Shown here one piece after another: positions 17,634-27,132 of a DNA stretch of 64,000 nucleotides. Source of the DNA: Candidatus Dormiibacterota bacterium (lineage in GTDB: Bacteria; Acidobacteriota; Polarisedimenticolia; Gp22-AA2); contig DASQAT010000013.1 in the NCBI GenBank assembly GCA_035635555.1, positions 124,001-188,000 of the forward strand, read 5' to 3'. Position 1 is the stretch's first letter. Each line of letters opens with the position of its first letter. The position numbers and the translations under genes are program-made. The notes beneath the pieces are model-generated. The model did not search any database, had not been told where the DNA came from, and saw only the letters and a program-made list of their open reading frames with translations.

Positions 17634-18725
17634 CTAGGACGAATGCTGCGAGATGTTCAGCAGCACCCCGAGAGCGCACAGACTGACGACCAGGCTCGAG
17701 CCGCCGTACGACAGGAACGGCAGCGGGATGCCCTTCGTCGGCATCAGGCCGAGCGTCACCGCCATGTTCATCATCGCCTGCGCCACGAACCAGGTGGTAA
17801 TCCCCATCCCGAGGTAGTACCCGCCCCGGTCCGGCGCCCCGGCCGCGGCCACGACGCCGCGCCAGAACAGCACGCCGAACGCGGCGATCACCGCCGCGGC
17901 GCCGATGAGACCCAGCTCCTCCGAAATCACCGAGAACACGAAATCGGTGTGCGGCTCGGGCAGGAAGAACAGCTTCTGGCGGCTCTCCCCGACGCCCTGG
18001 CCGTGCAGGCCGCCGCTGGCCACCGCCAGGATCGACTGGCGCACCTGGAAGCCGGCCCCCAGCGGGTCGTCGTCCGGATTCATGAACGAGAGGATGCGGC
18101 GCACGCGGTAAGGCGCCTGCAGGATCAGGAGACCGATCGCGACGGCGCAGGCGCCGCCCGAGACCAGCAGGTACTTCCAGCGCAGGCCGGCCAGGAACAG
18201 GAGGACGATCGTCAGGAGGATGTAGATCGCAGCGGTGCCGAGATCGGGCTGCAGGTAGACCAGGAGCGCCAGCTGCCCGACGACGACGGCGCAGGGGATG
18301 ATCGTCCCGACCACGTCGTTCACCTGCGCCTCCTTGCGGGCCATCAGGTAGGCCAGGAACAGCACGAGCGCCAGCTTGCCGATCTCGGACGGCTGGAACT
18401 GCGCGGGTCCCAGGACGATCCAGCGGTGCACCTGGTGCGTGCGGTCGGAGGCCAGGGCGACGATCAGCAGCACAGTGCTCACGAGGATGCCGAAGTAGAC
18501 GACCGGCCGTTTCAGGAGACGCCGGTAGTCGATGTGCATCGCGACCACCATCCCGCCGATGCCGACTGCCGCCGCGATCGCCTGCTTGACGAGAAACAGG
18601 TGGGCGTTGCCGAAGCGCTCCAGGGCGATCACGGCCGAGGCGCTGTAGATCATGACCAGGCCGAACAGCGTGAGCCCGATCCCGACTCCGAACAGCGTCC
18701 TGTCGAATGCCAGCTTGCGCGCCAT
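17634..18725 (-). CDS. ftsW: SEDS glycosyltransferase FtsW
   Basis: 363 residues from ATG 18725, which shares a base with the murD stop (TGATG); the longer upstream frame is only a murD shadow. There are about ten membrane spans. The SEDS hallmark PEPHTDFVFSVISEELGLIG sits in the large periplasmic loop, and the GIPLPFLSYGGSSL motif lies near the C-terminus. It polymerises septal glycan from lipid II together with FtsI. Placement between murD and murG favours FtsW over RodA. The protein is compact, without long tails. Confidence 0.95.
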   Translation of the reverse strand: MARKLAFDRTLFGVGIGLTLFGLVMIYSASAVIALERFGNAHLFLVKQAIAAAVGIGGMVVAMHIDYRRLLKRPVVYFGILVSTVLLIVALASDRTHQVHRWIVLGPAQFQPSEIGKLALVLFLAYLMARKEAQVNDVVGTIIPCAVVVGQLALLVYLQPDLGTAAIYILLTIVLLFLAGLRWKYLLVSGGACAVAIGLLILQAPYRVRRILSFMNPDDDPLGAGFQVRQSILAVASGGLHGQGVGESRQKLFFLPEPHTDFVFSVISEELGLIGAAAVIAAFGVLFWRGVVAAAGAPDRGGYYLGMGITTWFVAQAMMNMAVTLGLMPTKGIPLPFLSYGGSSLVVSLCALGVLLNISQHSS

Positions 18726-20113
18726 CAGGACCTCGGCCCGAGGGCCTGGACGAGGCCGCGGAAGTCTTCGCCGCGCTCCTCGAATCCGCTGTACTGGTCG
18801 AACGAGGCGCACGCGGGCGCCAGGAGGACGACGCCGCCGGGACCGGCTTCCACCCGCGCCGCCTCGACGGCCTCCTTGAGGGTCGCGACCTTCGTCGTCG
18901 GGACGATCGACCCGAGCTGCGCCGCGATGACGTCGCGCGCCTTGCCCATGAGCACGAGGTGCGCCACGCGCTCGCGGATGAGCGGAACGAGCCGCGTGAA
19001 ATCGCCCCCTTTGTCCTTGCCGCCGAGAATCAGCACGATCCCTCCCGCAAAGCTCTCCAGCGACTTCATCGTGGCCGCGACGTTGGTCGCCTTGGAGTCG
19101 TTGTACCAGGTCACTCCATCGAGCTCCCGCACCTTCTCGAGCCGGTGCGGCAGCCCCCGGAAATCGGCCAGCGCGCGCTCGGCCCGCGGCAGCGGCACGC
19201 CGCACAGATCGGCGACGAGGAGCGCCGTCATGACGTTCTCGACGTTGTGCGTTCCGAACAGCCGGATCGACGCAAGGGGGATCGCCCGGATGTCGCGTCC
19301 CTCCCGGCGGACCACGATGCGATCGTCCTTGAGACAGGCGCCGCCGTCGACGAGCGTCGTCCTGCTGAACGGGTGGACGCGCGCCCGGATCGTGCTCGCC
19401 AGGCCCCAGACCTCGGGATCGTCCCGGTTCAGGATGGCGTGGTCGGACGCCCCCTGATTCCTGAAGATGCGCGACTTGGCCTGGTAGTACGGGACCTCGG
19501 ACTCGTAGCGGTCCTGGTGGTCGGGAGCGAGGTTCAAGAGGGCGGCGATCCAGGGACGGAACGAGTCGATCCCCTCGAGCTGGAAGGACGACAGCTCGAT
19601 GACGTAGTAGTGGTCCGGCGAATCCTTGTCGATCAGGTCGGTCAGAGGCAGCCCGATGTTGCCGCAGGCCGTGGCCTTGAGCCCGGCGCGCGACAGGATG
19701 TGGGCGGTGAGGGCGGTCGTCGTGCTCTTGCCGTTGGTCCCGGTGATGCCGATCAGGAGCCCCTTCAGGAACCACGACGCCAGCTCGATCTCCCCCGCGA
19801 CGCGCACCCCCTTCGCCTTCGCCCCGGCGATCGGTCCGATCGTGAGCGGCACGCCGGGACTCACGGCGACGAGATCGGCGGCCGCGAAGCTCGAGGCGTC
19901 GTGCCCGCCGAGCTCGAGCTTCGCCCCCGCGCGACCGAGAGCCGCGACCTCCGGGCCGAGGGCCGCGGCCGGTTTCGCGTCCGTCAGGACGACGGCGGCC
20001 TGACGCGACATGAGGAAGCGCGCCATGGCGACGCCGCTCTTCGAGGCCCCCACCACGACGACGCGGCTCCCGGCGAGTCGGGGAGGGGTCGGCGAATCAG
20101 GAAGCGCGTTCAT
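18725..20113 (-). CDS. murD: UDP-N-acetylmuramoylalanine-D-glutamate ligase MurD
   Basis: 462 residues from ATG 20113, 8 bases after the mraY stop. The N-terminal Rossmann segment is RVVVVGASKSGVAMARFL, the ATP loop is GITGTNGKSTTTAL, and VIELSSFQLEGI is the MurD-typical strand. The late DSKATN loop (YNDSKATNVAATMKSL) and the ILGGKDKGGDF motif are present too. It adds D-Glu to UDP-MurNAc-L-Ala. The length is normal for MurD (about 450). Confidence 0.96.
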   Translation of the reverse strand: MNALPDSPTPPRLAGSRVVVVGASKSGVAMARFLMSRQAAVVLTDAKPAAALGPEVAALGRAGAKLELGGHDASSFAAADLVAVSPGVPLTIGPIAGAKAKGVRVAGEIELASWFLKGLLIGITGTNGKSTTTALTAHILSRAGLKATACGNIGLPLTDLIDKDSPDHYYVIELSSFQLEGIDSFRPWIAALLNLAPDHQDRYESEVPYYQAKSRIFRNQGASDHAILNRDDPEVWGLASTIRARVHPFSRTTLVDGGACLKDDRIVVRREGRDIRAIPLASIRLFGTHNVENVMTALLVADLCGVPLPRAERALADFRGLPHRLEKVRELDGVTWYNDSKATNVAATMKSLESFAGGIVLILGGKDKGGDFTRLVPLIRERVAHLVLMGKARDVIAAQLGSIVPTTKVATLKEAVEAARVEAGPGGVVLLAPACASFDQYSGFEERGEDFRGLVQALGPRS

Positions 20114-20121
20114 GGGCCCCT

Positions 20122-21207
20122 CTACCGCAGCTTGAGCGTGGACAGCCCGAGGAGAGCGAAGATGATGGCGACGATCCAGAAGCGGATCACGACCCTCTGC
20201 TCCGGCCAGCCCCCGAGCTCGAAATGGTGGTGGATGGGCGCCATCCGGAAGATCCGCCTGCCCCGCAGCCGGAACGAGCCCACCTGCAGGATCACCGACA
20301 GAGCCTCGACGACGAACAAGCCGCCCACGAACACCAGCAGGATCTCCTGCTTGATCACGACCGCCACCGTCCCGAGCGTGGCGCCGATCGCCATCGAGCC
20401 GACGTCGCCCATGAACACTTCCGCCGGGTTGCAGTTGAACCACAGGAAGCCGAGCGACGCCCCCACCAGCGAACCGCAGATGATCGCAATCTCCCCGCCC
20501 CCCTTGACGTTCGGGACGTCGAGGTAGCCGGCGACCTTCGCGTGACCGGCGATGTAGGCGAGGATCGTATACGTCGCCGAAGCGATCATCGAGGAGCCGA
20601 TCGCCAGGCCGTCGAGCCCGTCGGTGAGATTGACCGCGTTCGCCGCTCCGACGATCACCAGCATCGCCCAGGGGACGTAGAGAGCTCCCAGGTCGGGTGT
20701 CCACTTCTTGAAGAACGGAAACGAGAACTGCGTCGTGTAGCGCCCCTGATCGGCGAGCCACAGGAGCCACAGACCCAAGCACAGCGCCACGACAATCTGC
20801 AACGCGAATTTCTGCAGCGAAGTCAGCCCGAGGGACCTCTTCCGAGTGATTTTGAGGTAGTCGTCGGCGAAGCCGATGACCCCGTAGAGGAGCATGGATA
20901 CGAGAACCATCCACACAAATGGGTTGGTGAGATCTGCCCAGAGGAGGGAGGGGAGCGCCACCGCAATTAAGATGAGAAGCCCCCCCATGGTGGGTGTTCC
21001 TTTTTTCGTTTGGTGGGAAAGAGGTCCCTCGGGTCTGATGTGCTGCCCAATCTGGAACTCCCGCAATCTTCGGATCAGCCCCGGTCCTAAGGCGAGACTG
21101 ATCAGCAAAGCGGTCAACGTCGCGAGCGCGGTCCGGAAGGTGATGTACCGGACGACGTTCATGATCCTGATGTCGGGATAGAAAGAGAACAGCAGGTGAT
21201 AGAGCAT
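20122..21207 (-). CDS. mraY: Phospho-N-acetylmuramoyl-pentapeptide transferase MraY
   Basis: 361 residues with about ten membrane spans. The diagnostic motifs are GTPTMGG in the first cytoplasmic loop, FADDYLKITRK (catalytic Asp pair), NLTDGLDGLAIG, FMGDVGS and the MAPIHHHFE loop. It makes lipid I by moving phospho-MurNAc-pentapeptide to undecaprenyl phosphate at the inner membrane. ATG 21207 shares its A with the murF stop (TGATG). The extra N-terminal segment and the length match E. coli MraY (360). Confidence 0.97.
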   Translation of the reverse strand: MLYHLLFSFYPDIRIMNVVRYITFRTALATLTALLISLALGPGLIRRLREFQIGQHIRPEGPLSHQTKKGTPTMGGLLILIAVALPSLLWADLTNPFVWMVLVSMLLYGVIGFADDYLKITRKRSLGLTSLQKFALQIVVALCLGLWLLWLADQGRYTTQFSFPFFKKWTPDLGALYVPWAMLVIVGAANAVNLTDGLDGLAIGSSMIASATYTILAYIAGHAKVAGYLDVPNVKGGGEIAIICGSLVGASLGFLWFNCNPAEVFMGDVGSMAIGATLGTVAVVIKQEILLVFVGGLFVVEALSVILQVGSFRLRGRRIFRMAPIHHHFELGGWPEQRVVIRFWIVAIIFALLGLSTLKLR

Positions 21208-22637
21208 CAGGGGCGCCCTCCGGCGCCCGGCGCGCCCGCCTTCGAGAGGAGGGCCTCGACGACGCGCTCCATCCTCATGCCGCGCGATCCCTTCACCAGG
21301 ACGAGATCGCCGGGGCGCGCGGCGGAGACGACGAACGGGGCCGCCGATTCCGAATCGGGAAAATGACGCACCTCGACGGCACCCGCGGCGCGCGCGGCGT
21401 CGGCGGCGCGCGCGCTCTGCGGGCCGACGGCGACGAACAGATCGATCCCGGCCTCGGCGGCGAGCTTCCCGAGACGGACGTGCGCCCTGCCCTCGTAGGG
21501 GCCGAGCTCGAGCATGTCGCCCGAGACCAGGACGCGCCGGCCGCTCGGCTCGGCGGCCGTGAGGGCCTCGATGGCCCGCTCCATCGCCGCCGGGTTGCTG
21601 TTGTAGGAATCGTCCAGCACGTCGATGCCGTTCGGCAGCCGGTGCAGGACACCGCGCATCCCGGCGGGGCGGGCGCTCTCGAGGCCGTGACGGATCTCCT
21701 CGTCGTCCAGCCCGCAGGCGACGCCGATCGAGGCGGCGGCGAGGGCGTTGTAGATGTTGTGCCGGCCCGGCAGGGAGAGACGCACGGGGACGCTCCCGCC
21801 GTCGTGGCGCAGGACGAACCGCGAGCCGCCCAGCCCCTCCACCTCGATGGCCTCGGCGCGGACGCGGGCCTGCCTCGCGCCGATGCCGTAGGAGATGCCC
21901 GGTCCCGCGAACGCCCGCCCCAGTCGGGTGACCAGACGATCGTCGGCGTTGTAGACGGCGACCGCGTCCTTCCGCATCCCCCGGAACAGCTCCCCCTTCG
22001 CCTCGGCGATCCTGTCCAGCGTGCCGAAGTGCTCGAGATGGACCCGCAGGACGTTCAGGATCGCCCCGACATCCGGGTCGGCGATCTCGACCAGACGCGC
22101 GATTTCGCCCTTGTAGCTCATCCCCATCTCCAGGACCGCCGTCTCGTGGTCCGCGCCCAGTCGCAGGAGCATCAGCGGCAGCCCGTAGGCGTTGTTCAGG
22201 TTCCCTTCCGACTTCAGGACGCTGAAGCGTCCTCCGAGCACGGCCGCGGTCATCTCCTTCGCCGTGGTCTTGCCGGCGCTGCCGGTGATCCCGACGACGC
22301 GGAGCGGGCGCGCCCGGCGCACGTGCGCGCCGAGATCCTGCAGCGCCCGCGTCGTGTCCTTGACCCGGACGAGCGCCGGCGCGTCCGGGTACTTCGCCTC
22401 CGTGCCCTTCGCCACAACCGCCACGGCCGCTCCCTTCGCGAGGGCGGCGTTCACGAAGTCGTGGCCGTCCATCCGCGGCCCGACGATGGCGAAGAACAGA
22501 TCGCCCGGCCGCACCGTGCGCGAGTCGATGCTGTATCCATCGATCTCGCGCTCCGCTCCGCCCACCGGCGGCCTCCGGCCGAGGACCAGACGGCCGCCCA
22601 CAGCCTTCGCGATCGCGGCCAGGCTCAGGCGGGCCAT
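21207..22637 (-). CDS. murF: UDP-MurNAc-tripeptide-D-alanyl-D-alanine ligase MurF
   Basis: 476 residues from ATG 22637. The frame is open to ATG 22706, which would overlap murE by 20 bases, and neither start has a good ribosome-binding site. I chose the inner start because MARLSLAAIAKAVGG matches the usual MurF beginning. The N-terminal DSRTVRPGDLFFAIVG motif, the ATP loop GITGSAGKTTAKEM and the VLDDSYNSNPAAM motif are diagnostic. It adds D-Ala-D-Ala to the UDP-MurNAc tripeptide. No ddl gene is present in this cluster, so D-Ala-D-Ala must come from elsewhere. Confidence 0.94.
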   Translation of the reverse strand: MARLSLAAIAKAVGGRLVLGRRPPVGGAEREIDGYSIDSRTVRPGDLFFAIVGPRMDGHDFVNAALAKGAAVAVVAKGTEAKYPDAPALVRVKDTTRALQDLGAHVRRARPLRVVGITGSAGKTTAKEMTAAVLGGRFSVLKSEGNLNNAYGLPLMLLRLGADHETAVLEMGMSYKGEIARLVEIADPDVGAILNVLRVHLEHFGTLDRIAEAKGELFRGMRKDAVAVYNADDRLVTRLGRAFAGPGISYGIGARQARVRAEAIEVEGLGGSRFVLRHDGGSVPVRLSLPGRHNIYNALAAASIGVACGLDDEEIRHGLESARPAGMRGVLHRLPNGIDVLDDSYNSNPAAMERAIEALTAAEPSGRRVLVSGDMLELGPYEGRAHVRLGKLAAEAGIDLFVAVGPQSARAADAARAAGAVEVRHFPDSESAAPFVVSAARPGDLVLVKGSRGMRMERVVEALLSKAGAPGAGGRP

Positions 22638-22686
22638 GACACGCGGGCCCCCGGCCGCCGGCGCCTCTCCATGGCCGCCCGGACCC

Positions 22687-24228
22687 TCACCCGGCGAGAG
22701 GCCCATGACGCGACGATCGCCGCGCCGACCTCAGAATGTCCCGCGCGACCTCGCGATCGTCGAACGGGATGGTCCGCTCGCCCAGGATCTGGTACGTCTC
22801 GTGCCCCTTGCCGGCGATCACGACGCAATCTCCCTCCTCGGCGAGGGACAGGGCGCGCCGGATCGCCTCCTTGCGATCCGGGATCACCAGGCAGCGCTCC
22901 TTCCCGCTCTGCCCGCCGGGATCGCCGGTGTGCGCGCGGCGTGTCCCCGGCAGGATCTCCTCGATGATCGCCATCGGATCCTCGCTCCGCGGGTTGTCCG
23001 ACGTCACGACCACGATGTCGCTCCCGGCCGCCGCCGCGAACCCCATCAGCGGGCGCTTGCCCCTGTCCCGGTCGCCGCCGCAGCCGAACACCGTCACGAT
23101 GCGCCGCGGCCTGAGATCGCGCACCGCCAGGAGGAGGTTCTTCAGGGCGTCGTCCGTGTGGGCGTAATCGACCAGGACGGTGAACGGCTGTCCCTCGTCG
23201 ATCCGCTCGAAGCGCCCCGGGACGCCGGTCACCGATCCCAGGCCCCGGGCGACGGCGTCATGCCCGACACCGAGCGCCAGGGCGGCGGCTGCGGCAGCCG
23301 CCATGTTCAGGGCGTTCGGCCGGCCGAGGAGAGGCGAGCGGACCTCGAGGCGCCCGCCGGGCGTCGCGGCGGGGCCGGCCGCGATCTGAAGGATGATCCC
23401 TGTGCCGCTGACGGCGGCCTGCACGGACGACAGCCGGACGTCCGCCCCCTCCGACTCGCCGAAGGTGACGACGCGCGCCTTCGTCAGGGAGCGCAGGCGC
23501 CGGGCGTGCGGGTCGTCGGCGTTCAGGACCGCCACCGCGGCGCCGGACAGGTCCCGGAACAGGATTGCCTTCGCGCCGAAATACGCGTCCATCGTGCCGT
23601 GGAAGTCCAGGTGGTCCTGCGTCAGGTTCGTGAACACGGCGGCCTTGAAATCGACGCCGGCCACCCTCTCGAGCACCAGCGCGTGCGACGAGACCTCCAT
23701 GGCGCAGGAGCGCGCCCCGGCGGTGGCGTATCGATCGAGGAGGCGGTACAGGTCGAGCGACTCCGGTGTCGTCCGCCCGGCCTTGGTCTCGTCGCGGTTG
23801 TACCGGTACATCACCGTCCCCAGAATGCACGGCTTGAGCCCGGCAACCCTCAGAATCGCCTCCAGGAGGAAACAGACCGTCGTCTTCCCGTTGGTGCCGG
23901 TGACGCCGATCATCAGCATCCGCTGGTCGGGCCTCCCGTAATAGTTGCGCGCCGCAAGGGCCAGCCCGCGCCGGTCGCTGTCGACCTGCACCCAGGCGAC
24001 CTTCGCCCCGATGCGGTCCGGCGCGCGGCGCGACAGCACCGCGTTCGCCCCCCGGTCGATCGCCTGCTCGACGTAGTCGTTCCCGTCGCTTTTCTCGCCG
24101 TGCAGGGCGGCGAACAGGAACCCCGGCTCGACGGCGCGCGAGTCGTAGGCCAGCCCGCGAATCGGCGTCTTCGGATCGCCGCTGAGCCGCGCGTCCTGGA
24201 TGCCTTCGAGAATCTGCCCGAGCTGCAC
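22687..24228 (-). CDS. murE: UDP-MurNAc-dipeptide:meso-diaminopimelate ligase MurE
   Basis: 513 residues from GTG 24228, chosen because AAGGA lies 5 bases upstream and the protein then starts like MurE (VQLGQILEGI). ATG 24258 would add ten Arg-rich residues. The motifs are GLAYDSRAVEPGFLF, the ATP loop GVTGTNGKTTVCFLLE, VDYAHTDDAL and TSDNPRSEDP. The DNPR box is the established determinant for meso-diaminopimelate, so this organism makes DAP-type peptidoglycan. The normal length is about 495. It lies 50 bp downstream of ftsI. Confidence 0.95.
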   Translation of the reverse strand: MQLGQILEGIQDARLSGDPKTPIRGLAYDSRAVEPGFLFAALHGEKSDGNDYVEQAIDRGANAVLSRRAPDRIGAKVAWVQVDSDRRGLALAARNYYGRPDQRMLMIGVTGTNGKTTVCFLLEAILRVAGLKPCILGTVMYRYNRDETKAGRTTPESLDLYRLLDRYATAGARSCAMEVSSHALVLERVAGVDFKAAVFTNLTQDHLDFHGTMDAYFGAKAILFRDLSGAAVAVLNADDPHARRLRSLTKARVVTFGESEGADVRLSSVQAAVSGTGIILQIAAGPAATPGGRLEVRSPLLGRPNALNMAAAAAAALALGVGHDAVARGLGSVTGVPGRFERIDEGQPFTVLVDYAHTDDALKNLLLAVRDLRPRRIVTVFGCGGDRDRGKRPLMGFAAAAGSDIVVVTSDNPRSEDPMAIIEEILPGTRRAHTGDPGGQSGKERCLVIPDRKEAIRRALSLAEEGDCVVIAGKGHETYQILGERTIPFDDREVARDILRSARRSSRHGPLAG

Positions 24229-24278
24229 GTGTCCTTCGCTTCGCCGCGCCCGTCGCATCGCGGGCGGGCCGCGGCGTT

Positions 24279-26519
24279 TCAGTAAATCACCACGCAGGGC
24301 GTGGCCGGAGTGACGGGTGTCCCGGGATCGGGATCCTGGCGCGTCACCCGGCCGCCCTTGACGTCATTGCGGCAGACCAGGCCCCGCGCCGCCAGGGACT
24401 CGTTCGCCTGGCGCAGGCTCATCCCGGCGAGGTCCGGCATGACGGCGCCGCCAGGAACGGGCTGTGCCGTCGGGTCGCCGAGGGCGGCGTGCACAACGGT
24501 GGCCGGCCCGAAGCCGCCGGTCGCCGCGACCGCCATCCCGCGATCCCGGAGCACGGCCTTGACCGCGAGCGCCGCGACACCGGGGCGATCGAATCTCCCC
24601 CTCCGCGCTTCGTCGTCGGCCGGGCCGGCGCCGCCGCCGGTCGACAGGGAGGCCCGCAGGGAGCGATCGAAGACCAGGGGATCCTCGTGGTCCGGCGGCA
24701 CCTTGAGGTACATCAGCGTCGGCTGCGCGATGCGCGCGAACACGGGGGCGGCCACGTCCCCGCCGTGGAACTTCGCCCCCTTCGGCTCGTCGACCATGAC
24801 CACGATCGCCAGGGCCGGCCGGCCCGCGGGCACGAATCCGGCGAACCACGAGACGTGCTTGCCGCGCGCGTAGTGCCCGCTCTGGTCGATCTTCTGCGCC
24901 GTGCCGGTCTTGCCTCCCACGGTGTAGCCGGGGATCGACGCGGCCTTCCCGGTCCCCTCGGTCGTCACCGACTGCAGCATGGCCCGCAGGACGCGCGCGG
25001 TCGTCTCGGAGATCACGCGCCGCGACTCGGGAACCCCCGCCCCCTTCCCAGGACCGCCGTCCGCGGCGGCGGGGGTGTCGGAGTCGGGGGCGCCGATGTC
25101 GGCCTGGGTCGGAGACGAGGCGCCTGGCGCCAGCGGAGAGCGCCCGCCCTGGGCCGGCAGGAGAGCCTGCACCAGCCGCGGTCGAACCCACACGCCATCG
25201 TTGGCGACGGCTCCCAGCATGGCCGCGAGCTGCAGCGTGGTGACTCCGATCTCCTGGCCCATCGCGATCGAGGCCTGGGACAGCCCCGACCAGTCGGAGA
25301 CGTCGCGCAGGATGCCGGGACTCTCGGCGGGGAGATCGATGCCGGTCTTGTGGCCGAACCCGAAGCCCCGGATGTAGGAGATGAACTCGGAGGCCCGCAG
25401 TCTCTGCGCCACCTTGATGGCGCCGACGTTGCTGGACTTCGCGAGGACTTCGGTGAACGTCAGGTTGCCGTACGGCAGGCGGTCCTCCTTGAAGCGGTGC
25501 TTCGCCACGACGATCGAGCCGTTCTCGCACCAGATGACCTCGTTCGGATGGACCCGCCCGGAATCCAGGGCCGCTGCCGCGGTCACGACCTTGAAGGTCG
25601 ATCCGGGCTCGTAGTAGTCGGTCGTGGCGCGGTTGCGCCGCGCCGACTCGCGCGCCTCGGAGTAGTCGTTCGGATCGAAGGTCGGCCGGCTGGCCAGCGC
25701 CAGGACCTCCCCCGTCTGGGGGCGGAGGACCGCCACGGTGGCCCCCTCGGCGGAGGTCTCCGCCATGACGTCGTCGAGCGCCCGCTCGACGGTGTACTGG
25801 ATCACCTCGTCGACCGTCAGGGACAGGCCGTATCCCGGCGTCGGATCCTTCTGCTCGCGATCGAGCACTCGGCCGCCGCGACCGTCGCGCAGGGAGACGA
25901 GTCGTCCCGGGGCGCCGCGGATGGCGCCGTCGTACATGAACTCCAGGCCGTCCAGTCCCTGGTTGTCCATGCCGCAGGCGCCCACCAGGTGCGCCGCCAG
26001 AGTGCGTTTCGGGTAATAGCGGCGGCTCTCGCGCACGAAGCCGACGCCGCGGATCTTCAGGGATTCGATCCTCCTCCTCAGATCAGGCGTGATCTTTCTC
26101 TTGATCCACACGAAGCGCCGATCGCTCGACAGGCGTGCGTACAGCTCGGACGCGGGGACGCCCACCACGGACGCGAGCCTTCGGGCGGCGCCGGCCGGGT
26201 CGGCCACGTCGCCGGGCTCGGCGAACGCCGAGTCGACGTCGAGGCTGACGGCCAGCTCCCTGCCGTTGCGGTCGAGGATCGGCCCCCGCGGCGGGTCCAG
26301 CGTGATGGTCTTCTCCTGCTGCGAGCGCGCCTGGTCGAGGAGCTCGGGAGCGCGGACGACCTGCAGGTGGGCGCAGCGGCCGAGGATCGCCAGCAGGCCC
26401 GCGCCCACCGCGACGACGAGGAGGATGAGCCGGGCCCGCAGCGCCCGCGGTCTGTGCGTCCGCTCGTCACCACGCGCCCGGCGCCGTCCGAATCCGGTCC
26501 ACTTCATCGCGCGATCCAT
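24279..26519 (-). CDS. ftsI: Septal transpeptidase FtsI (PBP3) with PASTA domain
   Basis: 746 residues from ATG 26519, which is preceded by GGGAGGGACG; a longer frame to 26738 reads only ftsL antisense-type sequence. The basic tail and one membrane anchor (about residues 28-48) are followed by the dimerisation domain (GPILDRNGRELAVSLD) and the transpeptidase. Its active-site motifs are STFK (Ser307), KSSN (SxN) and GGKTGTAQK (KTG). The C-terminal 60 residues form a PASTA domain (MPDLAGMSLRQANESLAARG). It cross-links septal peptidoglycan with FtsW. A Pro/Gly-rich insert of about 30 residues lies just before the KTG region. PASTA on FtsI is common outside Proteobacteria. Confidence 0.94.
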   Translation of the reverse strand: MDRAMKWTGFGRRRARGDERTHRPRALRARLILLVVAVGAGLLAILGRCAHLQVVRAPELLDQARSQQEKTITLDPPRGPILDRNGRELAVSLDVDSAFAEPGDVADPAGAARRLASVVGVPASELYARLSSDRRFVWIKRKITPDLRRRIESLKIRGVGFVRESRRYYPKRTLAAHLVGACGMDNQGLDGLEFMYDGAIRGAPGRLVSLRDGRGGRVLDREQKDPTPGYGLSLTVDEVIQYTVERALDDVMAETSAEGATVAVLRPQTGEVLALASRPTFDPNDYSEARESARRNRATTDYYEPGSTFKVVTAAAALDSGRVHPNEVIWCENGSIVVAKHRFKEDRLPYGNLTFTEVLAKSSNVGAIKVAQRLRASEFISYIRGFGFGHKTGIDLPAESPGILRDVSDWSGLSQASIAMGQEIGVTTLQLAAMLGAVANDGVWVRPRLVQALLPAQGGRSPLAPGASSPTQADIGAPDSDTPAAADGGPGKGAGVPESRRVISETTARVLRAMLQSVTTEGTGKAASIPGYTVGGKTGTAQKIDQSGHYARGKHVSWFAGFVPAGRPALAIVVMVDEPKGAKFHGGDVAAPVFARIAQPTLMYLKVPPDHEDPLVFDRSLRASLSTGGGAGPADDEARRGRFDRPGVAALAVKAVLRDRGMAVAATGGFGPATVVHAALGDPTAQPVPGGAVMPDLAGMSLRQANESLAARGLVCRNDVKGGRVTRQDPDPGTPVTPATPCVVIY

Positions 26520-26541
26520 CGTCCCTCCCAGAGCGCCCCCG

Positions 26542-27132
26542 TCAGGGCGTCTCTTCCGGTTGCTGACTTCGAGGCGTCGCAATGCCGACCAGGGGGAACA
26601 TCCCGACGCCCGCCTCCACTGCGGTCTCGTCAGTCGTTCCGGCGCTCTTCGGTGGCGCCGGTCTCCGGCGCGGACGCCGGGCCTTCTTCGCCGCGGAGCC
26701 CGCCTGCGGCCTGGACGGAGCGCCGGCCGCCACAGCACCGTCCCCGCCGCCCGCGGCTTCGGCCTCTGTCCCCACCTCGTTGATCTTTCCGTCGATCACG
26801 GCGACGCGTCTCACGTCGGTGGGGGACGGATCGACGAGGCCGAGCTCCTTGCGCGCCAGACGCTCGATCCGGTCCGGCGACAGCAGGAACGAGCGCTCGA
26901 CCGTGAGCTGCTTGCTCTGCTCCTGGAGCTGCTGGCGCTCCTTCTTGAGCGCCTCGACCTCGTAGGAAACGCGCAGGAACTCGACGCGCTGCCAGACATA
27001 TACGAGAAGCGGCACCACGATGGCCGCTCCGCAGAGCAGGAGCCTGCGCAGCTCGCGCGCCCGGGCGCGATCCTTCTCCTTCACCAGACGGGCATTGATC
27101 TGCAGACGCATGCTCGAGGCGGCGTGGCTCAC
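26542..27132 (-). CDS. ftsL: Cell division protein FtsL with long low-complexity tail
   Basis: 196 residues from GTG 27132. The GTGA overlaps the rsmH stop and GGAGAG lies about 7 bases upstream. A single membrane span (about 31-48) is followed by a coiled coil (50-82, VEALKKERQQLQEQSKQL) and the RIERLARKELGLVDP segment typical of FtsL. It should pair with FtsB and FtsQ. The last 80 residues are Ala/Pro/Lys/Arg-rich and of low complexity, which roughly doubles the usual size (about 100-120). The C-terminal tail would be periplasmic. The family identity rests on the membrane-plus-coiled-coil pattern and the position between rsmH and ftsI. Confidence 0.85.
   Translation of the reverse strand: MSHAASSMRLQINARLVKEKDRARARELRRLLLCGAAIVVPLLVYVWQRVEFLRVSYEVEALKKERQQLQEQSKQLTVERSFLLSPDRIERLARKELGLVDPSPTDVRRVAVIDGKINEVGTEAEAAGGGDGAVAAGAPSRPQAGSAAKKARRPRRRPAPPKSAGTTDETAVEAGVGMFPLVGIATPRSQQPEETP

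Noticed and set aside
10871-26783. Very long open frames on the plus strand opposite the dcw genes
   Set aside because: They are antisense to well-identified genes, rich in Arg, Ala, Pro and Gly, show no family motifs and are explained by the high GC content.
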